Numbered from the stretch's first letter, positions 37,301 to 47,688 are shown. The stretch: DNA of 64,000 nucleotides from Tipula vernalis (GCA_958295665.1 OY282560.1:142530091-142594090), one strand, 5' to 3'. Notes: generated by a model not told the origin, from the letters alone. Made by a program: numbers and translations.

Positions 37301-37650
37301 TTGAGTTGGTAATAGTATAGACTAACTTTTGTGAAAATCTTAGATCAGCCGTATGGGTGCAATTTTCACAATCGGCCAACTTCCAAATGAGTTCATATAA
37401 AATAATCAAAATTTTAAATTCTTTATTACCTATCTCATAAGAACTCAGTAGGCCGGAAATGATTCTTTACAATTTAAGTTGGTAATAGTATAGACTAACT
37501 TTGGTGAAAATCTTAGATCAGCCGTATGGGTGCAATTTTCAAAATCGGCCAACTTCCAAATGAGTTCATATAAAATAATCAAAATTTTAAATTCTTTAAT
37601 ACCGATCTCATAAGAACTTAGTAGGCCGGAAATGATTCTTTATATTTTAA
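28390..37650 (+). repeat. 4,610-bp (27-monomer) higher-order block in tandem duplicate
   Basis: Markers repeat at exactly 4,610 bp: the 19-bp-deleted monomer (28751/33361, 30806/35416, 31997/36607), the GTACAATT variant (29503/34113), the TACCTATCTC variant (32821/37431) and GTTTGGTGCAAATCTAAG monomers (29294/33904, 30158/34768, 31349/35959). Copies run roughly 28.4-33.0 and 33.0-37.6 kb. I saw only rare private differences (31111 versus 35721; 30730 versus 35340). Inside, a 7-monomer unit of 1,191 bp is also duplicated (30158, 31349, 32540). Confidence 0.9.
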
Positions 37651-38350
37651 TTAGTAATAGTATAGACTAACTTTGGTGAAAATCTTAGATCAGCCGTATG
37701 GGTGCAATTTCCACAATCGGCCAACTTCCAAATGGGTTCATATAAAATAATCAAAATTTTAAATTCTTTATTACCGATCTCATAAGAACTTAGTAGGCCG
37801 GAAATGATTCTTTATATTTTGAGTTGGTAATAGTATAGACTAAGTTTGGTGCAAATCTTAGATCAGCCGTATGGGTGCAATTTTCACAATCGGCCAACTT
37901 CCAAATGAGTTCATATAAAATAATCAAAATTTTAAATTCTTTATTACCGATCTCATAAGAACTTAGTAGGCCGGAAATGATTCTTTATATTTTGAGTTGG
38001 TAATAGTATAGACTAACTTTGGTGCAAATCTTAGATCAGCCGTATGGGTGCAATTTTCACAATCGGCCAACTTCCAAATGAGTTCATATAAAATAATCAA
38101 AATTTTAAATTCTTTATTACCGATCTCATAAGAACTTAGTAGGCCGGAAATGATTCTTTACAATTTAAGTTGGTAATAGTATAGACTAACTTTGGTGAAA
38201 ATCTTAGATCAGCCGTATGGGTGCAATTTTCACAATCGGCCAACTTCCAAATGAGTTCATATAAAATAACCAAAATTTTAAATTCTTTATTACCGATCTC
38301 ATAAGAACTTAGTAGGTCGGAAATGATTCTTTATATTTTGAGTTGGTAAT

Positions 38351-38430
38351 AATGGCCGTGTTTTTTTATAAAATCGGAGAGATCAGACAGAGAAACAATC
38401 GTGTTTTATATTACATCGGAGAGATCAGAC
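38351..38430. other. Non-satellite junction between opposed satellite arms
   Basis: About 80 bp separate the forward and inverted arms. It consists of two direct copies of CGTGTTTT...ATCGGAGAGATCAGACAGAGA (38358-38394 and 38400-38434). Related sequence occurs on the minus strand near 11290-11330 and more distantly at 8735-8775. It is probably a transposon end caught at the rearrangement point. Confidence 0.8.
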
Positions 38431-39391
38431 AGAGATCAGAAAGAATCATTTCCAGCCTACTAAGTTCTTATGAGATCGGTAATAAAGAATTTAAAATTTT
38501 GATTATTTTATATGAACCCATTTGGAAGTTGGCCGATTGTGGAAATTTCACCCATACGGCTGATCTAAGATTTTCACCAAAGTTAGTCTATACTATTACC
38601 AACTCAAAATATAAAGAATCATTTCCGGCCTACTAAGTTCTTATGAGATCGGTAATAAAGAATTTAAAATTTTGATTATTTTATATGAACTCATTTGGAA
38701 GTTGGCCGATTGTGAAAATTGCACCCATACGGCTGATCTAAGATTTTCATCAAAGTTAGTCTATACTACTAATCATTTCCGACCTACTAAGTTCTAATGA
38801 GATCGGTAATAAAGAATTTAAAATTTTGATTATTTTATATGAACTCATTTGGAAGTTGGCCGATTGTGAAAATTGCACCCATACGGCTGATCTAAGATTT
38901 GCATCAAAGTTAGTCTATACTATTACTAACTCAAAATATAAAGAATCATTTCCGGCCTACTAAGTTCTTATGAGATCGGTAATAAAGAATTTAAAATTTT
39001 GATTATTTTATATGAACTCATTTGGAAGTTGGCCGATTGTGAAAATTGCACCCATACGGCTGATCTTAGATTTTCACCAAACTTAGTCTATACTATTACC
39101 AACTCAAAATATAAAGAATCATTTCCGGCCTACTAAGTTCTTATGAGATCGGTAATAAAGAATTTAAAATTTTGATTATTTTATATGAACCCATTTGGAA
39201 GTTGGCCGATTGTGGAAATTGCACCCATACGGCTGATCTAAGATTTTCACCAAAGTTAGTCTATACTATTACTAATTAAAATATAAAGAATCATTTCCGG
39301 CCTACTAAGTTCTTATGAGATCGGTATTGAAGAATTTAAAATTTTGATTATTTTATATGAACTCATTTGGAAGTTGGCCGATTGTGAAAAT
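38431..39391 (-). repeat. 173-bp satellite array, inverted arm (~6 monomers)
   Basis: The same monomer is present as its reverse complement (CCTACTAAGTTCTTATGAGATC repeats near 38455, 38630, 38784, 38956, 39127 and 39300). One monomer near 38761 has the same 19-bp deletion seen in the forward arm. The arm ends abruptly at GAAAAT (39391), directly against gypsy integrase sequence. Confidence 0.95.
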
Positions 39392-39399
39392 GGTTTCAT

Positions 39400-40243
39400 G
39401 CGAGTAATGTCATATACACCTTCAAACGGCTGGCTATTAATGCTTCAATGTTAATAAAGGGCAGTTTCCCGAATTGCGTTAATGTTTTCCGGAACATCAT
39501 CTAATTTGTTTTCTCTTTCGAGAAATTCACGAAGCTTATCATTTACGGGACCCCTCAGATTTCTTCCAAATAATATCAAGGATGGTGTCAATTTCGTCGT
39601 ACTATGCTCACTAGTGTTGTACGCAAACTCTACTTGTTCCAGGACTTGGTACCACTTGATTTTTCGTTCGGCATCGACCAACTTTGCTATCATAGGCGTG
39701 GCGCGGCACTAGCAACCAAAATATGTTGTACACAATTTTGCTTTAAGTAGTTCTTAAACTCATGCGAAGTAAAATTACTGCCTCTGTCCGTAATTACTTT
39801 ATCGGGACGACTAAACTGTCTAAAATATTGCTGGAAACACTTGATGATATCTTTAGCACTCGTCGTTTCGGTTGCAAACAATCGAATATGTTTCCGTCAA
39901 TGATACCCAATATAAACCGCTTCTTTTGCTTAGTCATGCCCAACGGACCATAAAAATCGGCATGTACGATTTCAAAAGGTTGATCTCCTTTAGGAATGCT
40001 GTGAAGAAAACCTTCTACCTTCCCCGTTGGTAAATTGTACTTAATACATTTCAAGCAATTCTGGATGTATTGTTTTACGATGCTGGACATATTGGGAAAC
40101 CAATAATGTCTTCCTATTACCTCCATCGTCTTCTTCAACCAAATATGCGCCATGAGATCGTGAGAGTTTTTAATCACTTGATTTTGCATCAACTCTGGCA
40201 TAAAAAAACGTATTTTATTTTTATTGATCTTTTTGTAGATCAA
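39400..40243 (-). pseudogene. gypsy copy B integrase, truncated by satellite
   Basis: Zinc-binding region: HDLMAHIWLKKTMEVIGRHY and YIQNCLKCIKYN. Core: FEIVHADFYGPLG with the first Asp; after a frame change DIIKCFQQYFRQFSRPDKVI leads to TDRGSNFTSHEFKNYL with the second Asp. After another break come EQVEFAYNTSEHSTTKLTPS and FGRNLRGP. The following residues VYDITRMKP run to 39392, where the satellite starts, so the C-terminal domain is missing. Confidence 0.85.
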
Positions 40244-40275
40244 TCCATCTCGTAGCTCATAAAGCGAACTTTCAG

Positions 40276-40775
40276 CTAACTCAAGTTGCTTTCGTAATTC
40301 TTGAAGCTTTGGATCTGTGATTGCAATAAGGCCAATGTTTGCTCAAAAGGGTTATCGTGAATTACTAAGACACTCTGAATTCGACTCAATGCATCAGCGT
40401 ATTTCATCTGATCTCCCTTTCGATGATGAATCGTATAATTATACTCTTGCATTTCCAAAGCTCACCGTGCAATTTTTGGATGAATAGCCTTTTTATTTAA
40501 TGTCAGAGTAATTGCATCGCAATCTGTGTACGCCTTAAATTCTCGATCAAGCAAAAAAATCCGAAATCTTTGGAATGCGTATATGATTGCTAAGCACTCC
40601 AATTCAAAAGAGTGTAACCTCGATTCATTCTCTGTTGTGCGTCTTGAGATATAGCTAATTGGATGCCACTTTCCGTATTTTTTTTTTTTTGTAGTAGAAT
40701 TGCACCGAATCCTATACTGCTGGCATCGCAATGCAGCTCTGTGTCGTCATTAGGTGAATCGTATCGGGCTTTCAA
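40276..40775 (-). pseudogene. gypsy copy B RNase H
   Basis: TELHCDASSIGFGAILLQKK gives the first catalytic Asp. After a frame change come SRLHSFELECLAIIYAFQRF (Glu) and FKAYTDCDAITLTLNKK (second Asp). A third piece has YNYTIHHRKGDQMKYADALS, the standard end of the Ty3/gypsy RNase H. All three acidic residues are kept; two frame breaks and a T-rich slip (about 40680) inactivate the gene. Confidence 0.85.
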
Positions 40776-40779
40776 TTAA

Positions 40780-41577
40780 TTTCCTCTTCAATGACTCAAA
40801 TGAGTTCATTTCATCCTGTCCAAATATATATTCCGCATTCCTGCGCAACAAATCTTGTAATGGTTTGGCAATCAATGCAAACCCTTGTATAAATTTCCGG
40901 AAGTACGAGCATAAACCCAAAAAAACTCTGGATCTCCTTGTTGTTTCTTGGCACCGGATACTCTTCAATATCACTGATGTTACTGTCATTGGGACGAATA
41001 CCCTTTTAATTAATAGAATATCCCAGGTAATCAATTTGTGTATACAGGAACTCACATTTATTTAATCTTAATTCCAACAAATTTGCGGAAAGCAATTTTA
41101 ATACTTGGTACAAGCTTTCCAAGTGTTCACCAATCTCCTTCGTTGCGATGAAAATGTCATCGATATATAGTATATGACCACTTTACGTTCTGCAATCAAT
41201 TTAGCAAAAATTTTATTGACATATTTCTGGAACTCTGCTGGCCCATTTTTTATTCCAAATAGTAATCGTAAATATTCATACTGGCCAAAAGAGGTGACAA
41301 ATGATGTGTATGGTATCGAATCTGGAGCAATTGTTACGTGATGGAATCCGGATTTCAGGTTCAGTGATGTAAAAAATCTTTTGTTATGTAACAATTCCAA
41401 GATATCCTCGATAATTGGTAAAGGATAATTACTATTCACCGTTATTTTATTGAGAGCTCGATGGTTTATACATAAGCGATATTCTTCTTTATTTTTCTTT
41501 TTTATAAACACTATCGGCGAACAATATTTAGATTCACTGACTTGTATCCTTTTATCCTTTTCCAATAATTCATCCAA
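40780..41577 (-). pseudogene. gypsy copy B reverse transcriptase
   Basis: Open frame 41098-41577 shows SKYCSPIVFIKKKN, YRLCINHRALNKITV, YPLPIIEDIL, FFTSLNLKSGFHHV, YEYLRLLFGIKNGPAEFQ and then a frame break at the active site. The Y-I-D-D residues lie in a different frame just after VVIYY, where a small TA-rich insertion is present. In FTSLNLKSG the catalytic Asp of motif A is Asn. The thumb/connection (FLGLCSYFRKFIQGFALIAKPL, 40780-40970) is in another frame. Inactive. Confidence 0.85.
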
Positions 41578-41724
41578 TATTTAAGCAACAATATCTCGTT
41601 CCGCATAGGACAATCGCCTTGGTGCTGCTGTAATTAGCTTATCGTGCGCTAATTCGATGTTCATTTCAAATTTGACTTCAGGAACATTTGGTTTCTTGGT
41701 ACTGAAATAGTTATCATTTATCAT

Positions 41725-42130
41725 TTAATATATTTCAGATTTCGTATCAATGTCTAGGGAATCATTTATTTTTATTTGATTTTCTAATGGATTTTCAATT
41801 AAATCTTTATGCCTTAGCTCTTGAGAAAATTCTGTTTCAAAATTAATTTTGTGATCCTCAATTTTTAATTCAGCTTTTGCGATTCGAAGAAAATCTCTTC
41901 CCAACAACAATTCTACCATCATACGAGTAGTATTATTCTCAACCACAATACAATCAATATTATATAAATTCCCAAATATTAGAACATTGACATTTATAAT
42001 ACCAATATACTTGACTTTACTATTATTAATACCCGTTAAATCTTTTTTATCTCCGATTGGCTTAATTAATTCGGGTTTCACTATTTTACACACCTTAACT
42101 AAAGTTATCGGCTTCCAGAATCGATCAATG
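41725..42130 (-). pseudogene. gypsy copy B protease
   Basis: Begins as ALIDSGS at the end of the gag frame (about 42110-42130), shifts by one base, and continues as VKVCKIVKPELIKP, LTGINNSKVKYIGI and VELLLGRDFLRIA. The D-S-G active site and the L-L-G-R-D-F segment are those of the aspartic protease of Ty3/gypsy elements. The frameshift immediately after the catalytic triad breaks it. Confidence 0.8.
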
Positions 42131-43025
42131 CCGTCATTTGAATTGGATGTTCATCCGCAAATACGGAACAGTTTTGCGTTACTCCAATTTCTTCACCCTC
42201 ATTCATGTTATTCACTTGTTTTTTCCTTTCGTTTTGACGTTCCCCTAATTTGTGTCCTATTTCTCCGCATCGAAAACATGAATTGTTCGCGCGTTTCGGT
42301 TTTTCACACTTTTTCGAAAGATGTCCTCGCTCACCGCAATTATAACATCGTATTCCCCAGCTAGTTGACTGCTTAACACTACCACCTTCACGTTGTTCTG
42401 ATTTGAAACCACTACCGGCTTGTTTTTCACTCTTTGATTTATCATCGAACTGTTCATATTTACCTCTCACCGTTGTATTCGACGGTTTTACAATTTTTAT
42501 GAATGCCAACAATAACTGTTTTGGCTTTTGGTAGCACTGTAATCGTGCTTGATTTTGTAACCCAATATTTTGGATACCATCGATAATACCATCTACCAAT
42601 TCGTCGTCCTCGAACTTTAATGGTACCGCCAAAATCATCTTGTCGGTGAAATAGGCGTAAAAATCTTCTGAATGTTTCCAAACTCTTTCCTCGAATAACT
42701 TGCGTTGTTTGGATTTACTTTTTCTGGTGTTGAATAAATTATTCAACTCCGATAGTATTTCGTCGACACTCAATTTTAAATTGTTTGGGTAACATAAAAA
42801 CCAATTACGAGCACGGTCCTCTAAGCAATCTGCGAGTTGCAATCGCATCTCATCTTCATCAACCTCGTACTTGTGCTTTATTGTTCGAATGGATTCGGCA
42901 AATAGCTCGAACGATTCACCTTCCATTGCCTTAAATGGTGCTACCATTTTACGTAGCTTAATTCTATCATACCGCTGTCTTGTTATCTCTGATTCGTCTA
43001 AACCATCCTCATAATCCTCCCGCAC
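42105..43025 (-). pseudogene. gypsy copy B Gag
   Basis: A 306-residue open frame. Residues ~30-150 resemble a retrotransposon capsid domain (MVAPFKAMEGESFELFAE; ADCLEDRARNWF). A Lys/Ser/Gly-rich linker leads to the zinc knuckle CYNCGERGHLSKKC (Cx2Cx4Hx4C) and a second knuckle CFRCGEIGHKLGER, which lacks its last Cys. The frame continues into the protease motif ALIDSG at its end, so gag and pol were probably one frame. A stop and frame shift separate it from the N-terminal part at 43055-43300. Confidence 0.85.
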
Positions 43026-43054
43026 ACGATTTTTTCTCGTATCATATTATACGA

Positions 43055-43300
43055 TCATTGTTGACGAGATAATTGTTCATCCTCTTTTCGCTTGGTATTT
43101 TGCCGCTCCGACTCAGCTAACACCAATTTCTGTTCAACATTCTGTTCAATCATGGTTTCCAGCATTCGCTGTTGTAATTCCTTTTTAGAACCTTCACTAT
43201 TCAAATTACTTTGTTGCAACTTATCTTGCAACTCCGCCAAAGTAGCCAGTTTTGAATTTTTTTTTTTTTCTTTTTTTTCAGTAAATTCAATTTAATTCGT
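43055..43300 (-). pseudogene. gypsy copy B Gag N-terminus (SAP-like)
   Basis: The frame reads ATLAELQDKLQQSNLNSEGS, KKELQQRMLETM and a Glu/Arg/Gln-rich coiled segment. LxDxLxxxxLxxxGxKxxLxxR is the SAP (DNA-binding) motif pattern found at the start of some gypsy Gag proteins. Upstream codons run through an A-rich homopolymer (T tract about 43258-43280), probably expanded; the true start is not visible. Confidence 0.65.
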
Positions 43301-43310
43301 TCGCCAATAA

Positions 43311-43526
43311 ATTGTATTAATTTATAAATGTAATTTTATATTTTTTTTTTTTTTACTTTATTACTACATTTATAGATATTACAATTTTTCGTTATACTTA
43401 ATTACATAGATTATAATAAATTTCTTTTATCTATAATTTTTATTTTTATTTTTTTAATGCAATGCCTGCGTCGGTTCACAGAACCTTAGTGCAGTCGCAT
43501 ATTATAAACCATATAGCGAATTATAT
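43311..43526. other. Spacer with T-rich tracts
   Basis: May contain the gypsy B leader or LTR remains, but no terminal repeat or primer-binding site could be supported. Confidence 0.4.
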
Positions 43527-43752
43527 ACCCCTATTCCCTTGGTCGTGCCACTTCATTCGACGTGACAATTGTCGTGTCACTTCAACTTTAAATTGGTATT
43601 CTCTTAGTCGATCGAAGTGATAATATAAGAGAATGCGACGTAAAACTATATCTGTCACTTCAAACGACAATTGTCGCATCGATCGACTAAGAGAATATCA
43701 AAATTTGATTGTCGGTACAAGTGACAAGTGACACGACTAAGGGAATAGGGGT
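43527..43752. mobile_element. 226-bp inverted-repeat MITE
   Basis: ACCCCTATTCCCTTGGTCGTG at 43527 is mirrored by CACGACTAAGGGAATAGGGGT ending at 43752. Inner parts with CTCTTAGTCGATCGA and GACAATTGTCG are also palindromically arranged. Non-coding; the target duplication is unclear. Confidence 0.7.
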
Positions 43753-43833
43753 GATAATTATAATGTTAATGATAAAAAATAGGTTGAACATTTAATTAAT
43801 ATATAAATAAGTAATAAAATTATACTAAATAAA

Positions 43834-43876
43834 TTTTTTTTTTTTTTTTTTTTTTTTTTGTTTTTTTTTTTTTTTT
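43834..43876 (-). other. Poly(A) tail of the CR1-like element
   Basis: A 43-bp T tract (one G) on the plus strand, i.e. A tail on the minus strand, 130 bp downstream of the ORF2 stop. It fixes the 3' end and orientation of the element. Confidence 0.8.
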
Positions 43877-44006
43877 GAACTGCAAAACATTTTAGTTAGG
43901 TAACACACAAAACAATATAACAACCATTACAAGAAAATAAATATTATAAAATGAAACTAAATGGATGGAAAGAAAAGTGACCGCATTTTGAAAGCCATGT
44001 TCGCTT

Positions 44007-44742
44007 TTATAATAGTATACGTACATTTTCCAATACGTGCGCAGTAAGACACTTCTTGAATACATTAACGTCAGGTTGATGCCTTAAATAAGATGAAAGA
44101 TTGTTATAAATCATAAGCCCTCTGTAAAAAACATTGCTGTCGGATGCAGATGTAAGAAAAAGTGTATTTCTAATTTGCGATCGTCTTCTTGTATCATGAT
44201 CATGTATTTTTGACATACGAGTTAATACAAAATTGTGCTTAATATGATCATATATAATTATATGCATTAATAATAATAATTCTCTTGATATTATCATATT
44301 TAAGGATAAGAATTCTTAGTAGAATGTAGGTGTTCTGATATGCAAACAAAGGACATTTTTTATGGCCTTCTTTTGAATATAAATATTTCACTTAAGTACT
44401 TTTTTTCGTACCGCTCCAAATTGGGTTTAAATAAACTAAGTGTGTATGAATATAAGCATAGTAAATATTTATTTTAACGTTTCGTGGTAATATCTTTCTT
44501 GTTTTTCGTAATAGAAAAATGTAAGGCATTATTTTGTTTTTCACATTCTAAATATGTAACTTCCATTTAATCTTACTGTCCAAAACCAGCCCTAAATAGG
44601 TATATTTGGTGACTCTTTCAATTGCTTCATCATTGTATTTTAACTCGAGGATTGAATCGGTTTCATTTACAATTTTGTTTTCAAATATCATATACTTAGT
44701 TTTAATAATGTTCAAAATTAATAAATTGGTATTAAACCACTG
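44007..44742 (-). pseudogene. CR1-like ORF2 C-terminal region
   Basis: After a stop at the end of the RT frame, another frame carries TKYTYLGLVLDSKIKW (RT thumb motif) and YYAYIHTHLVYLNPIWS. The final frame 44007-44297 has HDHDTRRRSQIRNTLFL and GLMIYNNLSSYLRHQPDV, the usual ORF2 tail in this group. ORF2 ends at 44007. Confidence 0.8.
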
Positions 44743-46291
44743 TTACAACATTTTTAAGTCCGACTGCATATCATTAATTAAACTTGTTGTATCAGAGCTA
44801 CTATAAACTAGAGCAATATCATCAGCATAGATTTGAATCATACCTGTCAAACTGACATCAACAATGTCATTAATAAAAATCTTAAATAAGGTAGAACCCG
44901 AAACCGAACCCTGAGGAACTCCGATACTTGAAACATTGATATTGCTTTTAATATTACCTATCTCAACAAACTGCGCTCTGTTATATAAATAACTTTCAAA
45001 AAATGTCATATATTCACAATTAAAATTTAGCTTCCTTAATTTCCATAATAAAATTGTATGATTAACTGTATCGAAGGCGTTACTTAAATCCAAAAACAGA
45101 ACAGAGACAAATTTCTTTTTTTCTATTTCGACAGTAACATTATTTGTTAAATTAAGGCACGCCGCAGTAGTATTTGAGTTCCTGGTAAAGCCAAATTGTT
45201 TTGCAGATATTATGTTGTTTGATTCCAGAAATGACTCAATTCTTCCATTTATGACATTTTCGAAAATGTTTGTAATTGAAGTAGAAATTGAAATAGGTCG
45301 ATAGTTGCTTACAAGGGTTACAGAACCGCTTTTAAATATTGGAGTAATCCTACATAGCTTCAAACAATCAGGAAATATTTTATTTTTTATACAATCATTA
45401 ATAAGCTGGCTAATAATATTTTTAAGTTTTCCGATATTTCGAATTATAAACGTATTAGAAATTTTATCGTAACCAGTTGCTGAGCGACCCTTTAGTTTTT
45501 TTATGATATTAACAATCTCACCATCACTAACATTGCTAAAATCTATAGGGCAAACAATATTATGACGGAGGTGTCGAAAGACTGCTTCTGATGGCATTTG
45601 CAGATGCTTTACCAAGTTGACTGATGTTGTATTAAAATAAGCATTAAACTCATTCACTATTATATTGGTGTCATTGACGATTTCATTCTTAATTTCCAGA
45701 TTAATTTCTCTATTATTAATTCTTTTTTTCAATATATGCTTATTAAAATTATTCCATAAAATTTTTGGATTGCCAATACTATCATCAAATATTCGGCTAG
45801 CATTGGTTTTAGCTGTCTCAGTCAAAGTGGCGCCATTTATTTCTTGGTGTGGAAATATTAATCACTAAAAATCGCTGTTTATTTAATTAAAAAACAATTA
45901 AATCTTCCTTTTCCAAAATTTGCCACCGTCGCCTGTCAAGTGAGACAGCTAAAACCAATCCGTGCCAATATTCTATTATAATAGGCAGTTTTTGCTTTAA
46001 CTATTTTACCACTGACAGTTTTATCATAATATCTGTACCTTTCTTTACAGTAATCGGAATAGGGATATTTTTTTTAAGACGATGGAATTTCTCTCTCTGT
46101 TTAATAAGAGAAAATATAGCACCATTCATCCATTCTTTTTTAAACTTAGTAGATGATTTGTATTTAATTTTTTTGCTATATTTCATTATTAGAAACCTTA
46201 ATTTATTTATTAATTCTGGAAAACTGTTTGTACTATTAAGATCATTCCACAAACCATCCTTATCCATTTCATCATAAGCCGTGTTTTCCAT
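44743..46291 (-). pseudogene. CR1-like ORF2 linker and reverse transcriptase
   Basis: The linker (46001-46291) is followed, past the 158-bp insertion, by a 360-residue frame (44743-45825). Motifs: LCRITPIFKSGSVTLVSNYR, SAKQFGFTRNSNTTAACLNL, SVLFLDLSNAFDTVNHTIL (motif A Asp), SSIGVPQGSVSGSTLFKIFI and IQIYADDIALVYSS (catalytic Y-A-D-D). These are CR1/jockey-group RT hallmarks. The RT core is intact over all motifs, but it is cut off from the endonuclease by insertions and shifts. Confidence 0.88.
45802..45959. mobile_element. 158-bp TIR MITE inserted in ORF2
   Basis: ATTGGTTTTAGCTGTCTCA at 45802 recurs as the reverse complement ending 45959. On the minus strand the host codons NRILAR and ASRIFDDS on either side would be continuous without the insert. 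Interior about 120 bp, non-coding. Confidence 0.75.
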
Positions 46292-46687
46292 GAGAACTGC
46301 ACTAGAACTCGATAAACTTTAAATTCCTTTTATTCTATGTAAAACGAAAAAAAATAAATTCATAAAGCGCGAATGTGTAGTGTATTTGATATAATTAGAT
46401 ATTTTAAATTTAAAAATTTTCCCCTTCAGTTATTTCATCAATATTTCCTTTTTTCTTGCTGACGTCATTACACGCAACTACACTCGATAAATTCATGGGT
46501 TTATCCAGTGTAACTAAAAAATAAGCTATAATTGTCATTGTTTATTGCTGTAACAACTTAAAATGTGTATTTATGTGAAATGCACTACACATTATCACTT
46601 TAAGAATTTAATTTATTTTTCTGTTTACTTAGAATAAATGGAATTAAAAATTTATCGAGTTCTAGTGCAGTTCTCATGGAAAACACG
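46280..46687. mobile_element. 408-bp TIR element inserted in ORF2
   Basis: CGTGTTTTCCATGAGAACTG at 46280 recurs as its reverse complement ending at 46687; the inverted match extends about 40-45 bp (through CACTAGAACTCGATAAA). On the minus strand, host codons read DYS on one side and AYDEM on the other, continuous in frame without the insert. No duplication larger than 2 bp is visible. Non-coding interior. Confidence 0.8.
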
Positions 46688-47379
46688 ACTATAATCAACT
46701 ATCTCTTTGAAAGTCGGTTTATTTGACAAAACCTTCTTTTCTTTTACAAACCTGAAATATATTAGTTTGTGATCCGATTTGGAGTAATCGTCTAGATAAA
46801 ATTCATAACTAAAATTACTCATATCCGAAATAACATGATCTATTATGGTTTTAATTGTATTACTTATTCTCGTGGCATAGTCAGGGTTTATTTTATTTAA
46901 GATAATATATGCAAGACTAGTTAATATTTGAACATAATTATCCAGAATCTTTTCTGAAGATAATAAGTTTAAATTGAAATCCCCTAGAACAATGTTATTG
47001 CTATAATCCAATAAAATAATTTCAAATCTGTTAAGAAACTTTCAATGTGATGGTTTGGTTGCCTGTATACAGCAATTACATTTAATCGCAAAACAGGAAA
47101 ACATACTACTAAGAAGCTACTATTCATGTATGTATCTTCATGTAAAATGAAAGAAATCATTGTTTCTTTAACTAGGATGCTGCAGCCACCATAACCTCCT
47201 TCTCTTACTGAGTGATATGAAATATAACCACTTACGTTACAGAATTTCCGATCAAAAGGGCAAAGCCAAGTTTCTGTTAAAACAATTACATCTGTTTTGT
47301 ACGGCAAAACTGTTAATAAAAACTCTACATCATCTAACTTATATCGAACACTTCGAATGTTTAAATAAAGAATATTCAA
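46652..47379 (-). pseudogene. CR1-like ORF2 endonuclease domain
   Basis: MNILYLNIRSVRYKLDDVEF opens the APE-type endonuclease. VIVLTETWL carries the catalytic Glu, EGGYGGCSILVKE and LNVIAVYRQPN are conserved core strands. After a frame change near 47000 the sequence continues with NNIVLGDFNLNLL (Asp/Asn pair), TIIDHVISDM and DYSKSDHKLIYF (Asp-His). The active-site residues appear intact, but the frame shift and the insertion at 46687 break the gene. Confidence 0.85.
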
Positions 47380-47688
47380 AAAGTCTCCACAATGATTACA
47401 CAGTAGATTTTTGAACGCACGTATAATATTTGTTCATTGCTTTCCATTCATCTATTTCATTTGACAGAATATTATTATGTAATGTCATCGTATTCATAAT
47501 TTTTAAAAACAATCGAAATCAAAACTAAAATATTGCAGCTAAAAATAAAAATATGTACATATGTTCTTTCCGGATAACAATTGATTGTGAAACTACTAAT
47601 AATGATAAAGTTTGGAAATAAATAAATGAAACTAATCTAATGTGTTTGTGTTGATTTAATTAAATGTGTTTAAAATAAATTGAATCTC

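Larger units (their letters stand above)
25405..38350 (+). repeat. 173-bp satellite array, forward arm (~75 monomers)
   Basis: A monomer containing TCATAAGAACTTAGTAGGCC, TAGTATAGACTAACTTT, GATCAGCCGTATGGG and CAATCGGCCAACTTCC repeats head-to-tail. Successive AGTAGGCCGG words at 25461, 25634, 25807 and 25980 are exactly 173 bp apart. The first copy is the most diverged, as expected for an array edge. Monomer types differ at the TTTATATTTTGAGTTGG segment (four variants), at GGTGAAAATCTTAG versus GGTGCAAATCTAAG, and by a 19-bp deletion. All frames contain stops, so it is not coding. I do not recognise the family. Confidence 0.97.
39392..43310 (-). mobile_element. Ty3/gypsy retrotransposon, copy B (gag-pol, no 3' end)
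   Basis: On the minus strand, gag (with SAP-like N-terminus and zinc knuckle), protease, reverse transcriptase, RNase H and integrase follow in order over 3.9 kb. The element is cut off at 39391 within the integrase C-terminal region by the satellite, so the 3' LTR is missing. No 5' LTR was identified beyond 43310. There is no envelope-like ORF. Several single-base frameshifts and a mutated RT catalytic residue make it inactive, but it is much better preserved than copy A. Confidence 0.9.

Noticed and set aside
38343..38636. 97-codon open frame across the satellite junction
   Set aside because: It consists of junction plus inverted satellite monomer translated by chance; the satellite has stops in all frames elsewhere.
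25405..39391. CRISPR-like array
   Set aside because: The whole 173-bp unit is repeated with no unique spacers; eukaryotic context; it is a satellite.
43311..43526. 5' LTR of gypsy copy B
   Set aside because: No second LTR exists for comparison and no primer-binding site could be matched.
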